This document shows, one piece after another, positions 46,216 to 56,671 of a stretch of 64,000 nt of DNA (the first letter of the stretch is position 1; every line of letters starts with the position of its first letter). A program made the translations under genes and the position numbers. The stretch covers positions 372,001-436,000 of the forward strand of contig NZ_JACIDZ010000002.1 in assembly GCF_014196625.1 (NCBI RefSeq). Direction: 5' to 3'. This stretch comes from Martelella radicis (GTDB taxonomy: Bacteria > Pseudomonadota > Alphaproteobacteria > Rhizobiales > Rhizobiaceae). The notes beneath the pieces were generated by a model, which was not told the DNA's origin, ran no database searches, and saw nothing but the letters and a program-made list of their open reading frames with translations.

Positions 46216-47529
46216 ATGATGCGATCGACCGACACCATATTTGCACTTTCGAGTGGCGCGCTTCCCTCTGGCGTCGCAGTGATACGATTGTCGGGAGGAG
46301 CGGCATTCAATATCTGCGCGTCGGTCGCAGGCCGCGTCCCCGCCCTCCGCAAGGCGCAGTTGATGACATTGCGGGATGCCGGCGGAAGCCCGATCGATCA
46401 GGCTCTGGTCCTTGCCTTTCAGGCTCCTTCTTCCTTTACCGGCGAAGATTGCGTCGAGTTTCATCTTCATGGCGGCCGTGCGGTGGTGCGAGCCATGCTG
46501 GATTGCTTGTCCGGCTTCGGTGAAGCGCGTCATGCCGAAGCGGGCGAGTTTACCCGGCGGGCGTTCGAGAATGGCAAGCTGGATCTGGTCGAGGCAGAGG
46601 GTCTTTCCGATATCATCGTTGCCGAGACGGAAATGCAGCGCCGGCTTGCGATGGAACAGGCAAGCGGTAATCTTTCCGGTCTCTATCAGGGCTGGGCCGA
46701 TGCGCTGACCCATTCCCGCGCGATGATCGAGGCTGAGCTCGACTTCTCCGACGAGGATGATATTCCCGGTTCGGTTTCCGAAACGATCTGGCATAGCGTG
46801 GAAGAAGTGGCCGAAGCGATCCGTATTCACCTTGCTGGCAGCCGCACCGGAGAAATCATTCGCGACGGCTATCAGGTGGTGATCGCCGGTCCGCCAAATG
46901 CCGGAAAATCCAGCCTGCTGAATGTGCTGGCGAAACGGGATATCGCCATCGTCACCGATGTTGCCGGAACCACGCGGGACATTCTCGAGGTTCATCTCGA
47001 TATCGGCGGTTATGCGGTTCGGCTTTATGACACGGCCGGGCTGCGCGAGACGGAAGACATGGTAGAGGCCGAGGGTGTGCGTCGCGCCCGGGCTGTGCTT
47101 GAAACAGCGGATCTGGTTCTCTCACTTGCCGACATTACTTCCGGTACAGCGCCCGAAACGTTCTCCGATCGTGATTGCCTTCTTGTGGGTACCAAGGCCG
47201 ATCTCGGCGGGGAGGTCGACGGTTTCGATCTGCTTCTGTCGTCTCGCACTGGGGTGGGAATTGACCGGCTCATAGAAGCGATCTCCGGTTGCCTTGCGGA
47301 TCGCGTGGCGGGGTCCTCCTTTAGTCTGCCGGTTCGGTCGCGACAGACTGATCAATTGCGACAGGCACTAGTCTCTCTGGATGAAGCCCAGGCGGCACGG
47401 ACGCTTTCGCCGGAGCTTCCCTCTGAATCGCTTCGTCTGGCGGCGGAAGCGCTGGGACGGATTACTGGGAGGGTTGACGTTGAAGACCTGCTTGACGTGA
47501 TCTTTTCATCCTTTTGCGTCGGCAAATAG
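46216..47529 (+). CDS. mnmE: tRNA uridine-5-carboxymethylaminomethyl(34) synthesis GTPase MnmE
   Basis: A 437-residue GTPase that with MnmG modifies the wobble uridine of tRNAs. The N-terminal formyl-THF-binding domain is followed by G-domain motifs GPPNAGKSS, DVAGTTRD and DTAGLRE, and the chain ends in the expected FCVGK with its catalytic Cys. ATG 46216 is preferred to TTG 46201 and near ATG 46219; the ribosome-binding site is weak for all. mnmG follows after a parS site. Confidence 0.95.
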   Translation: MMRSTDTIFALSSGALPSGVAVIRLSGGAAFNICASVAGRVPALRKAQLMTLRDAGGSPIDQALVLAFQAPSSFTGEDCVEFHLHGGRAVVRAMLDCLSGFGEARHAEAGEFTRRAFENGKLDLVEAEGLSDIIVAETEMQRRLAMEQASGNLSGLYQGWADALTHSRAMIEAELDFSDEDDIPGSVSETIWHSVEEVAEAIRIHLAGSRTGEIIRDGYQVVIAGPPNAGKSSLLNVLAKRDIAIVTDVAGTTRDILEVHLDIGGYAVRLYDTAGLRETEDMVEAEGVRRARAVLETADLVLSLADITSGTAPETFSDRDCLLVGTKADLGGEVDGFDLLLSSRTGVGIDRLIEAISGCLADRVAGSSFSLPVRSRQTDQLRQALVSLDEAQAARTLSPELPSESLRLAAEALGRITGRVDVEDLLDVIFSSFCVGK

Positions 47530-47534
47530 GCCAA

Positions 47535-47550
47535 TGTTTCACGTGAAACA
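47535..47550. other. parS site 1
   Basis: TGTTTCACGTGAAACA, a perfect 16-bp match to the universal parS consensus bound by ParB, in the mnmE-mnmG gap, 2.6 kb from parA and about 4.8 kb from the presumed origin. Confidence 0.95.
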
Positions 47551-47643
47551 ATCTTGACTCGTTCGTAGCGAGACGGCACAACCAACGCCAACAAATGAAA
47601 GGTTCCGGCGCGATGCCGTTGAGCCTCGAATGGAGCAATTCTC

Positions 47644-49506
47644 ATGACCGATCATTACGATGTCATCGTCATCGGCGGTGGTCACGCTGGATGCGAGGCT
47701 GCATCAGCGGCTGCACGTGCGGGTGCGAAAACGGCTCTTATCACCCATAAGCGCGAGACCATCGGCATCATGTCGTGCAATCCGGCTATTGGCGGGCTGG
47801 GGAAGGGCCATTTGGTTCGCGAGATTGACGCGTTGGATGGTCTTATGGGCCGCGTGGCCGATGCAGCGGCGATCCAGTATCGCATGTTGAACCGGCGCAA
47901 GGGGCCCGCTGTTCGCGGCCCGCGCAGCCAGGCCGACCGCAAGCTCTATCGTCGCGCGATGCAGGATGCTCTTTCCGACATTAATTATCTGGATATCGTC
48001 GAAGGCGACGTGTTTGATGTCGAAACGTTGAACGGACGGGTCGAGGCGGTGACGACCGACGATGGCCGGCGTTTTGCCTGCGGCGCTGCGGTATTGACGA
48101 CCGGCACGTTTTTGCGCGGCTTGATCCATATCGGCATGCGCAAGATTCCGGCCGGTCGCGTTGGGGAGGCGCCTTCACTCGGGCTTTCCCAGACGCTCGG
48201 CCGGCTTGGGCTTTCGCTTGGCCGTTTGAAAACCGGCACGCCAGCGCGGCTTGACGGACGGACGATCGACTGGACATCGCTTGACCGGCAGAAGGCCGAT
48301 AGCGATGCAGTGCCATTTTCCTTCATGAGCGATGGTGTTAAGAACCCGCAGATCGATTGTGGCATTACCCGCACAACGCCGGACGTGCATGCGATTATCC
48401 GCGATAATATCGGCCTGTCCGCGATGTATTCGGGTCAGATCGAAGGCGTGGGCCCGCGCTATTGCCCATCGATTGAAGACAAGATCATGCGCTTTGGTGA
48501 TCGTGATGGCCATCAGATCTTCCTGGAACCGGAAGGCCTGGATGATGATACGATCTATCCAAATGGCATTTCCACCTCATTGCCGGAGGAGGTGCAGCAC
48601 GCCTTTATTCGCGCCATACCTGGTTTGGAGCGGGTCGATATTCTGCAGCCCGGCTATGCGATCGAGTACGATCATGTCGATCCCCGGGAGCTCAAGCCTT
48701 CACTGGAATTGAAGAAGATGCCAGGCCTGTTTCTGGCGGGGCAGATCAACGGTACGACAGGCTATGAAGAGGCGGGTGCGCAGGGACTTGTAGCCGGCCT
48801 GAACGCGGCCCGGCTTGCGGGTGGTGGCGAGGCGGTGGTTTTCTCGCGGACTGATTCCTATATCGGCGTGATGGTTGATGATCTGACCACACGTGGGGTG
48901 ACCGAACCCTACCGCATGTTTACCTCACGCGCAGAGTATCGGCTGACATTGCGAGCCGATAATGCCGATGAGAGACTAACGCCGCTGGCGATGGCGCTTG
49001 GCATTGTCTCTTCCTCGCGACGGGCGCGGTTTGAAAATTATGCCGCGGCATTGCAGCGTGCGCGTGATGCGTTGAAAACAAGAACGTTGACACCGAACGA
49101 GGCCGCCCTTCATGGTCTGAAGCTTAACCAGGATGGGCAGCGTCGCACTGGCTATGATCTGCTGGCCTATCCGGAACAGGATTTTGCCAGTGTCGTGGCT
49201 ATCTGGCCCGAACTTGGCGAGATTCCGATATCGGTCCGCAATGCGATAGAGATCGAGGCGGCCTATGCGGTTTATCTCGACCGTCAGGCTTCTGATATTG
49301 CTCAGGTGCGGAAGGACGAGGGCAGGGCGATACCAGACGATTTCGATTATTCGGCCTTGCCAGGACTGTCGAATGAGTTGAAAGGCAAGCTTTCGAAGGC
49401 GCGACCGTCGACGATTGCACAAGCGAGCCGGATTGATGGAATGACGCCAGCGGCGCTTTCGCTGCTGTTGGTTAGGCTGAAGAGCTTGCGGCCGGTTGCA
49501 GCATGA
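47644..49506 (+). CDS. mnmG: tRNA uridine-5-carboxymethylaminomethyl(34) synthesis enzyme MnmG
   Basis: A 620-residue FAD protein, partner of MnmE. The FAD motif [10 protein letters not shown] begins at residue 11, and the signatures [16 protein letters not shown] and [20 protein letters not shown] are intact. Length is typical. Its stop overlaps an in-frame ATG upstream of rsmG by 3 bases, so the two genes are closely linked, as in most bacteria with gidA-gidB near the origin. Confidence 0.96.
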   Translation: MTDHYDVIVIGGGHAGCEAASAAARAGAKTALITHKRETIGIMSCNPAIGGLGKGHLVREIDALDGLMGRVADAAAIQYRMLNRRKGPAVRGPRSQADRKLYRRAMQDALSDINYLDIVEGDVFDVETLNGRVEAVTTDDGRRFACGAAVLTTGTFLRGLIHIGMRKIPAGRVGEAPSLGLSQTLGRLGLSLGRLKTGTPARLDGRTIDWTSLDRQKADSDAVPFSFMSDGVKNPQIDCGITRTTPDVHAIIRDNIGLSAMYSGQIEGVGPRYCPSIEDKIMRFGDRDGHQIFLEPEGLDDDTIYPNGISTSLPEEVQHAFIRAIPGLERVDILQPGYAIEYDHVDPRELKPSLELKKMPGLFLAGQINGTTGYEEAGAQGLVAGLNAARLAGGGEAVVFSRTDSYIGVMVDDLTTRGVTEPYRMFTSRAEYRLTLRADNADERLTPLAMALGIVSSSRRARFENYAAALQRARDALKTRTLTPNEAALHGLKLNQDGQRRTGYDLLAYPEQDFASVVAIWPELGEIPISVRNAIEIEAAYAVYLDRQASDIAQVRKDEGRAIPDDFDYSALPGLSNELKGKLSKARPSTIAQASRIDGMTPAALSLLLVRLKSLRPVAA

Positions 49507-49514
49507 GAGGGTCC

Positions 49515-50138
49515 ATGAAGCTCAATGGACAGAGTGTTTCACGTGAAACACAGGAAAGGCTTGAGCGCTTCGCAGGCCACTTCGAAAAATGGGCGAAGTC
49601 GATCAATCTCGTGGCGCCTTCGACGCGACAGCAATTCTGGGACCGGCATGTTGCAGACAGCGCACAAATACATCAGCTGTCACCTACTCCGAAAGCGTGG
49701 ATCGACATCGGCAGCGGCGGCGGCTTTCCCGGGTTGATCACTGCAATTCTCCTGGCCGAGCGGGGCGACGGCTGGGTCCACCTAGTTGAAAGCAACAACA
49801 AGAAAGCGTCTTTCCTGCGCACTGCAATCCGGGAGACAGGCGCTCGGGCGAGCGTTCATGCCATCCGTGCTGAAACGGCGCCGGCGGATATCGAGAGCGC
49901 TGTGGCGATGTCTGCGCGGGCGCTTGCGGATCTTTCTCTGCTGTTCGAATATGCCGCGCCCTGGTTTCGGAGAGAGCCGCAATTCCGGGCGTTTTTCCAC
50001 AAAGGACGGGATTATCAGCGCGAGATCGACAAAGCGCGTGACCATTGGGACTTCGATCTGGTAAAACATGACAGCAAGGTTGAGCCCGGCTCCGTGATCC
50101 TGGAAATTTCCCGCCTTGCGTCGTCCTCGGCTTCTTGA
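49515..50138 (+). CDS. rsmG: 16S rRNA (guanine(527)-N(7))-methyltransferase RsmG
   Basis: A 207-residue SAM methyltransferase that makes m7G527 in 16S rRNA. The SAM loop is [11 protein letters not shown] and the next strand [18 protein letters not shown] 49515 is chosen because GAGAGGG precedes it; ATG 49503, overlapping the mnmG stop, is an alternative. Codons 7-12 contain a complete parS site, read as VSRET, so the first residues are under both protein and ParB-binding selection. Confidence 0.93.
   Translation: MKLNGQSVSRETQERLERFAGHFEKWAKSINLVAPSTRQQFWDRHVADSAQIHQLSPTPKAWIDIGSGGGFPGLITAILLAERGDGWVHLVESNNKKASFLRTAIRETGARASVHAIRAETAPADIESAVAMSARALADLSLLFEYAAPWFRREPQFRAFFHKGRDYQREIDKARDHWDFDLVKHDSKVEPGSVILEISRLASSSAS
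49535..49550. other. parS site 2, inside rsmG
   Basis: TGTTTCACGTGAAACA, perfect consensus, within the 5-prime coding part of rsmG, 607 bp before parA. Confidence 0.95.
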
Positions 50139-50156
50139 AAACTGGCGGAATGGTTA

Positions 50157-50948
50157 ATGAATCGTAAAACGCGTGTCATCACGGTCGCCAACCAGAAGGG
50201 TGGCGTCGGAAAAACCACCACGGCCATCAATCTGGCTACAGCACTTGCGGCCATCGGCGAAAAGGTTCTGGTGCTGGACCTTGATCCTCAGGGCAATGCC
50301 AGCACGGGTCTCGGCATCGAGCGCGATCAGCGCGAGTTCTCTGCTTATGACGTATTGATCGGCGACAAGACCATCGTCGAGGCAGCGATTCCGACTGCGG
50401 TTCCTAACCTCGATCTTGTACCATCCACGTTGGATCTTCTGGGTTTCGAGCTCGAAATCGCCTCCGATCCCCGTCGGGTGTTCAAGCTTCGCGATGCGCT
50501 GGCGCAGTCGGATGTCAGCCAGTATCGCTACGTGTTTTGCGACTGCCCTCCCTCTTTCAATCTCCTGACGATGAATGCCATGGGCGCCGCTCAGGCCATC
50601 CTCGTGCCGCTGCAGTGCGAGTTTTTCGCGCTTGAGGGGCTAAGCCAGCTTCTGGATACCGTTTCGGAAGTGCGCAATACGATCAATCCTGGTCTGGAAA
50701 TTCAGGGCGTTGTCCTGACCATGTTTGACTCGCGCAACAATCTCGCCCAGCAGGTTGTCTCCGATGTGCGCGAATATATGGGCGACAAGGTCTACAAGAC
50801 GCTGATACCGCGCAATGTCAGGGTTTCGGAGGCGCCGTCCTTCGGCAAGCCGGTCATACTGTATGACCTGAAATGCCAGGGGAGCCAGGCCTATATCCAG
50901 CTTGCCTCGGAGATCATTCAGCGTGAGCGGGCCTTGGCGGCCGCCTGA
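50157..50948 (+). CDS. parA: Chromosome partitioning ATPase ParA
   Basis: A 263-residue deviant-Walker ATPase that moves ParB-parS complexes. The deviant Walker A KGGVGKTT is at residues 14-21, VLDLDPQGNASTGL follows, and CDCPPSFNLLTMNA is the Walker B region. No N-terminal DNA-binding extension, as usual for chromosomal ParA/Soj. parB starts 25 bp after its stop. Confidence 0.97.
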   Translation: MNRKTRVITVANQKGGVGKTTTAINLATALAAIGEKVLVLDLDPQGNASTGLGIERDQREFSAYDVLIGDKTIVEAAIPTAVPNLDLVPSTLDLLGFELEIASDPRRVFKLRDALAQSDVSQYRYVFCDCPPSFNLLTMNAMGAAQAILVPLQCEFFALEGLSQLLDTVSEVRNTINPGLEIQGVVLTMFDSRNNLAQQVVSDVREYMGDKVYKTLIPRNVRVSEAPSFGKPVILYDLKCQGSQAYIQLASEIIQRERALAAA

Positions 50949-50973
50949 CTTCTAGCATTGTAAGGTGATGAGC

Positions 50974-51855
50974 ATGAGCGAAGACAATTCCAAAAGGCGG
51001 CTTGGACGCGGGCTTGCGGCGTTGATCGGGGATATCGAAAAGGCCGAGCCGAGCGAGCCGACGACTGCCGCGGTGACTGCGGACCGGCGGATTCCCATCG
51101 AATTCATATCCAGAAATCCGCGCAACCCCCGTCGTCATTTCGAGGAAGAAGACCTGCGTGATCTCGCTGCCTCGGTTCGCCAGCACGGGATTGTGCAGCC
51201 TGTCGTCGTGCGGACTATCGGCGAGCAACGCTTCGAGATTATTGCTGGCGAGCGTCGCTGGCGCGCGGCTCAGCTTGCCGGCCTCTCGGAAGTCCCGGCG
51301 CTCATACGCGACGTGGATGACCGTACCGCTCTCGAAATCGCCATTGTCGAGAACGTGCAGCGCGCCGATCTCAACCCGCTGGAAGAAGCCAATGGTTACG
51401 AGTTGTTGATGGCCGAGCACGGCTACACGCAGAACGATCTCGGTGAAATCATCGGCAAGAGCCGCAGCCATGTGGCCAACAGCCTGCGTCTTCTCAAACT
51501 GCCGGAAGGCGTGAGAACAATGCTCGCGGAGGGATCACTTTCTGCTGGTCACGCCCGCGCGCTGATTTCGACTCCGGATCCGGACGCCCTGGCGCGGATG
51601 GTCGTGGACAAGGGCCTTTCGGTTCGTGAGGCGGAAAAGCTCGCGCAGAAAGCGATTGAAGGTGGCGGACTCCGCGCTTCTCGGCCGCAGAAGCAAAAGG
51701 ATGCCGATACTCTGGCCCTTGAGCGTTCCCTTTCGGATCGGTTGGGGTTGGCGATCACGATCGACCACAAGAGTGACGGCGGCCAGATCAAGATCGCCTA
51801 CGCTTCGCTCGATCAACTCGATGATATTTGCCGCCGGCTTGAACGGAATCCTTGA
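50974..51855 (+). CDS. parB: Chromosome partitioning protein ParB
   Basis: A 293-residue parS-binding CTPase clamp. The N-terminal ParA-interaction peptide (KRRLGRGLAALIGD) comes first, the CTP-binding GERRWRAA box is at residues 92-99, and YTQNDLGEIIGKSRSHVANS is the helix-turn-helix. ATG 50974 is chosen with AAGGTGA 6 bp upstream; GTG 50965 and ATG 50968 overlap that site. Two perfect and two degenerate parS motifs lie within 10 kb. Confidence 0.97.
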   Translation: MSEDNSKRRLGRGLAALIGDIEKAEPSEPTTAAVTADRRIPIEFISRNPRNPRRHFEEEDLRDLAASVRQHGIVQPVVVRTIGEQRFEIIAGERRWRAAQLAGLSEVPALIRDVDDRTALEIAIVENVQRADLNPLEEANGYELLMAEHGYTQNDLGEIIGKSRSHVANSLRLLKLPEGVRTMLAEGSLSAGHARALISTPDPDALARMVVDKGLSVREAEKLAQKAIEGGGLRASRPQKQKDADTLALERSLSDRLGLAITIDHKSDGGQIKIAYASLDQLDDICRRLERNP

Positions 51856-51856
51856 T

Positions 51857-51890
51857 AATTGTATCATCTCAAATTGACATGATACAATTT
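51857..51890 (+). terminator. Terminator-like inverted repeat after parB
   Basis: Perfect 10-bp arms AATTGTATCA/TGATACAATT (51857-51866 and 51880-51889) directly after the parB stop. AT-rich stem with a 13-nt loop and only a short T-run. Confidence 0.55.
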
Positions 51891-52187
51891 AATCTTTGTC
51901 CAACAAGTACTTGATCTTTTTTGCGCAGAGGCGAGACGACCGTAGAAAAACCGGAACTATTGGTTTGCCGAAACATTTCATCGAGCAAGCGGTGGTGTCC
52001 TTGAACCTCGAGCCATGTAAGGCTCGTGACAGGGGGCAAGCTCCAGAAATAGGAGGTTGTCCGGATCCGGTCCGCGCGAAAAAGTCTTGAGATAGGGACG
52101 CAAACGTCACGAACGCGAACCGGGCTTGTCGGCCCGTGGCAAGCTCACCCTCATGAGTTTCCGGCTTTCCTCAAGACGTTGCGGCGG
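51891..52187. other. 297-bp gap after parAB, no convincing gene
   Basis: Short frames exist on both strands (TTG-started at 51896-52090 on plus, 51889-52110 on minus), but neither has a ribosome-binding site or recognisable protein. A 6-bp hairpin CGAGCC/GGCTCG occurs near 52009-52026. I see no tRNA or known RNA. Confidence 0.5.
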
Positions 52188-53228
52188 CTATCCGGCGCGA
52201 CGGTTCGAACGAAGGGTGAGCGCCAGAAGGGTCTGCATGGCGATGCTTTCCTCAAGAGCGGGATAGCGTCGTGTGTTCAAAACGGCATCCGACAGCATTT
52301 TAAGCGCGCGCCGGGTGGAATTGCCGTTCCAGGCCGAAAGCGCCTTTTCGAAGATTGGCTTACGGCGGAAGAATATCTGTCGGCCGTGGCTCTGCATCAC
52401 CTGGCTCGCAGGCGTTCTTTTGCTCTCCATCTCGGCGCGCATCTGGTCCAGCAGATGGAATTGGCGGATACAGCCGTTGAGGATCAGGAAAATCGGCGTC
52501 TTGGACTGTGAAATCTTGGTCATGGCGTGGCGCAAAGCTGAAACGTCGCCCGAAAGAACGGCATCCACGGCATCATCGGCTGAGATCGCGCTGGCGTCGC
52601 CGATCACGGCCGCCACGTCTTCTTCGTTGATCATGTCGAGGCCGCGGCCGTAAAGCGCAAGCTTTTCGATTTCGTTGCGTGTCGCAAGCCGGTCGCCGCC
52701 GATCATCGAGACGAGGAGTTGCCGGGCCTGCGGGGTGATCCGCAGTTCGGCCTCGCCAAGCGTCTGGTCGATGAGCGCATTGAGGGCCCGTGCGTCGTCC
52801 GCATAGCAGGGAATGGCCGCAATCCGGCGCGAGGTCTCGGCGGCCTTGCGCATGGCCGTGCCCTTGCGCAGTTCTCCGGCCTCGATGATCAGATAGGCGC
52901 TTTCGGGCGGGTTTTCGGAAAGCGTATTGAGCGCACTGGTCAGCGCCTTGTCATTGCCGCCGGCCCGGACCCACACAAGCCGTGAGCCGCCGAAGAGCCC
53001 GATCGCGTTCACCTCGTCGACGATGCGCCCGGCATCGCCTTCAACATCGCCGATATCGAGCTTCATGACGGAGAAAGGGTCGTCAAGAGGCACGCCCGAC
53101 GCCTTGGCGATCAGGCCGGCGCGTTCGCTGACAAGGCCGCGATCGGGGCCGTAGACCAGGAAAAGACGGTAGTGCGAAGCATCCTGTCGAAGGAATTCAT
53201 CAAATTTGTAAGACTTGATTTCCGTCAT
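52188..53228 (-). CDS. holA: DNA polymerase III delta subunit
   Basis: A 346-residue clamp-loader subunit, close to the E. coli length of 343. Sequence landmarks of the family are FLVYGPDRGLVSERAGLIA at the N-terminus and GGDRLATRNEIEKLALY in the middle. It is the last gene of the minus-strand unit leuS-lptE-holA, an order widespread in alphaproteobacteria. Gap to lptE is 100 bp. Confidence 0.93.
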   Translation of the reverse strand: MTEIKSYKFDEFLRQDASHYRLFLVYGPDRGLVSERAGLIAKASGVPLDDPFSVMKLDIGDVEGDAGRIVDEVNAIGLFGGSRLVWVRAGGNDKALTSALNTLSENPPESAYLIIEAGELRKGTAMRKAAETSRRIAAIPCYADDARALNALIDQTLGEAELRITPQARQLLVSMIGGDRLATRNEIEKLALYGRGLDMINEEDVAAVIGDASAISADDAVDAVLSGDVSALRHAMTKISQSKTPIFLILNGCIRQFHLLDQMRAEMESKRTPASQVMQSHGRQIFFRRKPIFEKALSAWNGNSTRRALKMLSDAVLNTRRYPALEESIAMQTLLALTLRSNRRAG

Positions 53229-53328
53229 CGTTCAGGCTGTTCCGATCGAATCTGCAAATGTTTTCAAGCTATTGCAACACAAAAGTCAAACTCTGCCGAT
53301 TCGCCGCCCGCCAGATCGGCCTTTGATC

Positions 53329-53880
53329 CTATTCGGTCGGCGCTTCGGGCAGGTCGAGCGGCGGCTCCTTGTTGAGGGCGATCGCGAGATCGGCATTGAT
53401 GATCTCTGCAACTTCCTTGGAGGCGCGCTGCTCGGCGTCGCGAATGGCCCTCAGCTTGGCAAATTCCTGCGAGGGAAAATCGAGCAGCGCGGTTGCCTGC
53501 CGGCGACCGCTCGCAATAAGCTTGCTGTCTTCGCGCCTCCGCAGGGCAAAATCTGCTGTCACGATCGTGCGTCCGGCGCTAGCGGTATCGGAACTGTCGT
53601 CCTGCAGGAGTTCGGAGGTCACGGCGAAGGCTGAGAGGTCGACGTCATATTTCGCATTGATGCTCTCGCCCGCGCCGCCGCTCGTCAGGAAGATCAGCTC
53701 GTTGCGGACGTATTGGGCCACAGGCGTCGTCGGCACGGAAAAGGCAAGCTCGTGCATTTTCGCGTTCAGGGCGGTGCCCTCCGCGCCGCCATAAAGCGGG
53801 CGCACCTGGCACGAGGCAAGCGTGGCGACAGCGGTGAGCGAAAGGGCAAGCGCTCTCAAGCGTGATTTAGACAACAACAT
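53329..53880 (-). CDS. lptE: LPS assembly lipoprotein LptE
   Basis: A 183-residue outer-membrane lipoprotein that plugs LptD for lipopolysaccharide insertion. The signal peptide ends in lipobox LASC with Cys24, followed by QVRPLYGG, the usual LptE start of the mature part. Its ATG lies 14 bp inside the leuS stop, so translation is coupled. Sequence conservation in the family is low, but position between leuS and holA makes the assignment firm. Confidence 0.92.
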   Translation of the reverse strand: MLLSKSRLRALALSLTAVATLASCQVRPLYGGAEGTALNAKMHELAFSVPTTPVAQYVRNELIFLTSGGAGESINAKYDVDLSAFAVTSELLQDDSSDTASAGRTIVTADFALRRREDSKLIASGRRQATALLDFPSQEFAKLRAIRDAEQRASKEVAEIINADLAIALNKEPPLDLPEAPTE

Positions 53881-56497
53881 TCACGATCCTCTGCGGCACG
53901 ACGATGATCTTGCGCGGCTCCTTGCCGTCCAGCGCACGGACAATGGCTTCAAGCTCGAGCACCGCTGCCTTAATGCTCTCCTGATCGGCATCGCGCGCAA
54001 CCGTCAATTCGGCGCGCTTCTTGCCATTGACCTGGACCGGCAGCATCACCTCATTATCGGCGGTCAGGGCCTCGTCATGCTTCGGCCAGGCCGCCATGGC
54101 GATCATACCCTTGGCGCCGAGCGCCTGCCAGCATTCTTCGGCCAGATGCGGCATCATCGGTGCAAAACAATGGGTGAGGAACAGGCTTGCCTGTTTCAGC
54201 GCGCCCTTCAATTCACCATCGGCCTTGTCGACCTCCGAGAGCGGCTGCGCCAGAACGTTCACAAGCTCGTAGATGCGGGCAATCGCCTTGTTGAAGGCGA
54301 GACCGTCGAGGTCGGCGGCAACGGCCTTCAGCGTCTTGTGCGCGGCGCGCGAGATTTCCAGCGCCTTGCCGTCGCTGCCGGCCTTTGCCTCAATCCCGGC
54401 AAGGGCAGGGGCCGCCTCGGAAATGAGCCGCCAGATACGCTGCACGAAGCGGAACGTGCCTTGGACCCCCGCCTCGGTCCAGACCACGTCGCGGTCGGGC
54501 GGACTATCGGACAACACGAAAAAGCGAGCCGTATCAGCGCCATAGGTCGCCAGAATATCATCGGGGTCGATGACGTTCTTCTTCGACTTCGACATCTTCT
54601 CGATCGCGCCGATCGCAACCTCTTCGCCGGTCTCGGTCAGGACCGCCTTGCGGGCGCCGTCCGTTTCCTCGATCGTCACGTCGCTCGGCGAAACCCAGCG
54701 GCCGGATGTGCCGCTGCCGCCGAGGCGGTAGGTCTCGTGCACCACCATGCCCTGGGTGAACAGGCCCTTGAACGGCTCGTCATGGTTCACATGGCCGGTG
54801 GCCTTCATGGCGCGCGTGAAGAAGCGCGAATAGAGCAGGTGCAGGATCGCGTGCTCGATACCGCCGATATACTGGTCGACCGGCAGCCAGCGGTCGGCAA
54901 TCGCCGGGTCCGTCGGCGCGTCTTCGTGAGGTGCGGTAAAGCGGGTGTAATACCAGCTCGAATCGACGAATGTGTCCATCGTGTCCGTCTCGCGCCGCGC
55001 ATCCTTGCCGCATTGCGGACAGGCGACATGGCGCCAGGTGGCGTGACGGTCGAGCGGATTGCCGGGCTTTTCGAAATCGATGTCGTCGGGCAGTTTCACA
55101 GGCAGGTCGGATTTCGGAACCGGCACAACGCCGCAATCATCGCAATGGATGACCGGGATCGGGCAGCCCCAGTAGCGCTGACGGGAAATGCCCCAGTCGC
55201 GCAGGCGGAAATTGACCTTGCGTTCGCCGCGCGGGGTTCCGCGCACGACATCGGCTTCAAGCTTCAGCGCGATCGCCTCGAAGGCCTCGTCCGTGCTCAT
55301 GCCGTCGAGGAAGCGCGAATTGATCATCACGCCGTCATCGGTGTAAGCCTCGTCGCCGATCTCGAAAGTGGCGGCATCGCCATCCTTCGGCATCACCACG
55401 GCGGTCACCGGCAGTCCGTATTTGCGGGCAAAGTCCAGGTCGCGCTGGTCGCCGGAGGGGCAGCCGAAGATCGCGCCCGTGCCGTAATCCATCAGCACGA
55501 AATTGGCGACGTAGACGGGCAGTTCCCAATTCTCGTCAAAGGGATGGCGCACGCGGATGCCGGTGTCGACGCCCTTCTTTTCCGCCGTCTCCAGCGCTGC
55601 CAGAGAGGTGCCGGCCCGGCGCGTTTCCTCGCAGAAGGCGGCGACCTTGTCATCGTGCTTGGCGGCTTCCTTCGCCAGCGGATGGTCGGCGGAAATCGCC
55701 ATGAAGGACGCGCCGAAGATCGTGTCCGGGCGGGTGGTGTAGACCGTCAGTTCCTCGTGGTTGCCGGCCTTCTCCGCGCCGTCGGAGATGTCCCAGCGCA
55801 CCATCATGCCTTCGGAACGGCCGATCCAGTTCTTCTGCATCAGCCGCACTTTTTCGGGCCAGCCGTCCAGCGTGTCGAGCGCGTCGAGCAGGTCCTGGGC
55901 AAAATCGGTGATCTTGAAGAACCACTGGGTGAGCTCGCGCTGTTCCACAAGCGCGCCGGAACGCCAGCCGCGCCCCTCGATCACCTGTTCATTGGCCAGA
56001 ACGGTCATGTCGACCGGGTCCCAGTTCACCTTCGATTGCTTGCGGTAGACAAGGCCCTTTTCCAGCATGTCGATGAAGAGATGCTGCTGGCGCTGGTAGT
56101 ATTCGACATCGCAGGTGGCGAATTCACGGGTCCAGTCGAGCGACAGGCCCATGGATTTCAGCTGGTTGCGCATCGTGGCAATGTTCTCATAGGTCCAGTC
56201 CTTGGGGTGGACCTTGTTCTGCATTGCCGCATTTTCCGCCGGCATGCCGAAAGCGTCCCAGCCCATGGGATGGAGAACATTGTAGCCGCGCGCGCGCTTG
56301 TAGCGGGCCACCACGTCGCCCATTGCGTAGTTGCGGACATGGCCGATGTGAATGCGTCCCGAGGGATAGGGAAACATTTCAAGCACGTAGTAGGTCTCGC
56401 GCGGGTCGGCATTGTCGGTGACGAAGACATTGTCCTCGTTCCACTTCTTCTGCCAGTTCGGTTCGACTTTGCGCGGGTTGTAACGTTCAGAGGCCAT
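53867..56497 (-). CDS. leuS: Leucyl-tRNA synthetase
   Basis: A 876-residue class Ia synthetase. The HIGH motif is in [14 protein letters not shown] near residue 45 and KMSKSKKNV lies in the second half. Between them is the editing domain, with the TTRPDTIFG threonine-rich region. The C-terminal tRNA-binding part ends [13 protein letters not shown] large opposite-strand frame covers the gene and is a shadow. It heads the leuS-lptE-holA unit. Confidence 0.97.
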   Translation of the reverse strand: MASERYNPRKVEPNWQKKWNEDNVFVTDNADPRETYYVLEMFPYPSGRIHIGHVRNYAMGDVVARYKRARGYNVLHPMGWDAFGMPAENAAMQNKVHPKDWTYENIATMRNQLKSMGLSLDWTREFATCDVEYYQRQQHLFIDMLEKGLVYRKQSKVNWDPVDMTVLANEQVIEGRGWRSGALVEQRELTQWFFKITDFAQDLLDALDTLDGWPEKVRLMQKNWIGRSEGMMVRWDISDGAEKAGNHEELTVYTTRPDTIFGASFMAISADHPLAKEAAKHDDKVAAFCEETRRAGTSLAALETAEKKGVDTGIRVRHPFDENWELPVYVANFVLMDYGTGAIFGCPSGDQRDLDFARKYGLPVTAVVMPKDGDAATFEIGDEAYTDDGVMINSRFLDGMSTDEAFEAIALKLEADVVRGTPRGERKVNFRLRDWGISRQRYWGCPIPVIHCDDCGVVPVPKSDLPVKLPDDIDFEKPGNPLDRHATWRHVACPQCGKDARRETDTMDTFVDSSWYYTRFTAPHEDAPTDPAIADRWLPVDQYIGGIEHAILHLLYSRFFTRAMKATGHVNHDEPFKGLFTQGMVVHETYRLGGSGTSGRWVSPSDVTIEETDGARKAVLTETGEEVAIGAIEKMSKSKKNVIDPDDILATYGADTARFFVLSDSPPDRDVVWTEAGVQGTFRFVQRIWRLISEAAPALAGIEAKAGSDGKALEISRAAHKTLKAVAADLDGLAFNKAIARIYELVNVLAQPLSEVDKADGELKGALKQASLFLTHCFAPMMPHLAEECWQALGAKGMIAMAAWPKHDEALTADNEVMLPVQVNGKKRAELTVARDADQESIKAAVLELEAIVRALDGKEPRKIIVVPQRIVNVVV

Positions 56498-56671
56498 ATC
56501 GGTGCTACTCGGTCATTTTCTTGGTGATTTTGGCGGTGAGCTTCATCATGAAAGCGCCCCAGCGTCAAGTTAAACGGGCCGATTTGGCGGTATGGGAAAG
56601 CGGCATGGACCCGTTGCGGCGGCCCTTGCATTTGCCATAAGGTGCGGCGGCGGAAAAAGGAGTTGAAACCG

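Noticed and set aside
51889-52110. Small genes after parB on either strand
   Set aside because: No ribosome-binding site, rare or TTG starts, and no coding-like composition.
53822-56527. Plus-strand open frame of 901 codons opposite leuS
   Set aside because: leuS is unmistakable on the minus strand (HIGH and KMSKS motifs); the plus frame is low-complexity Arg/His-rich antisense translation.
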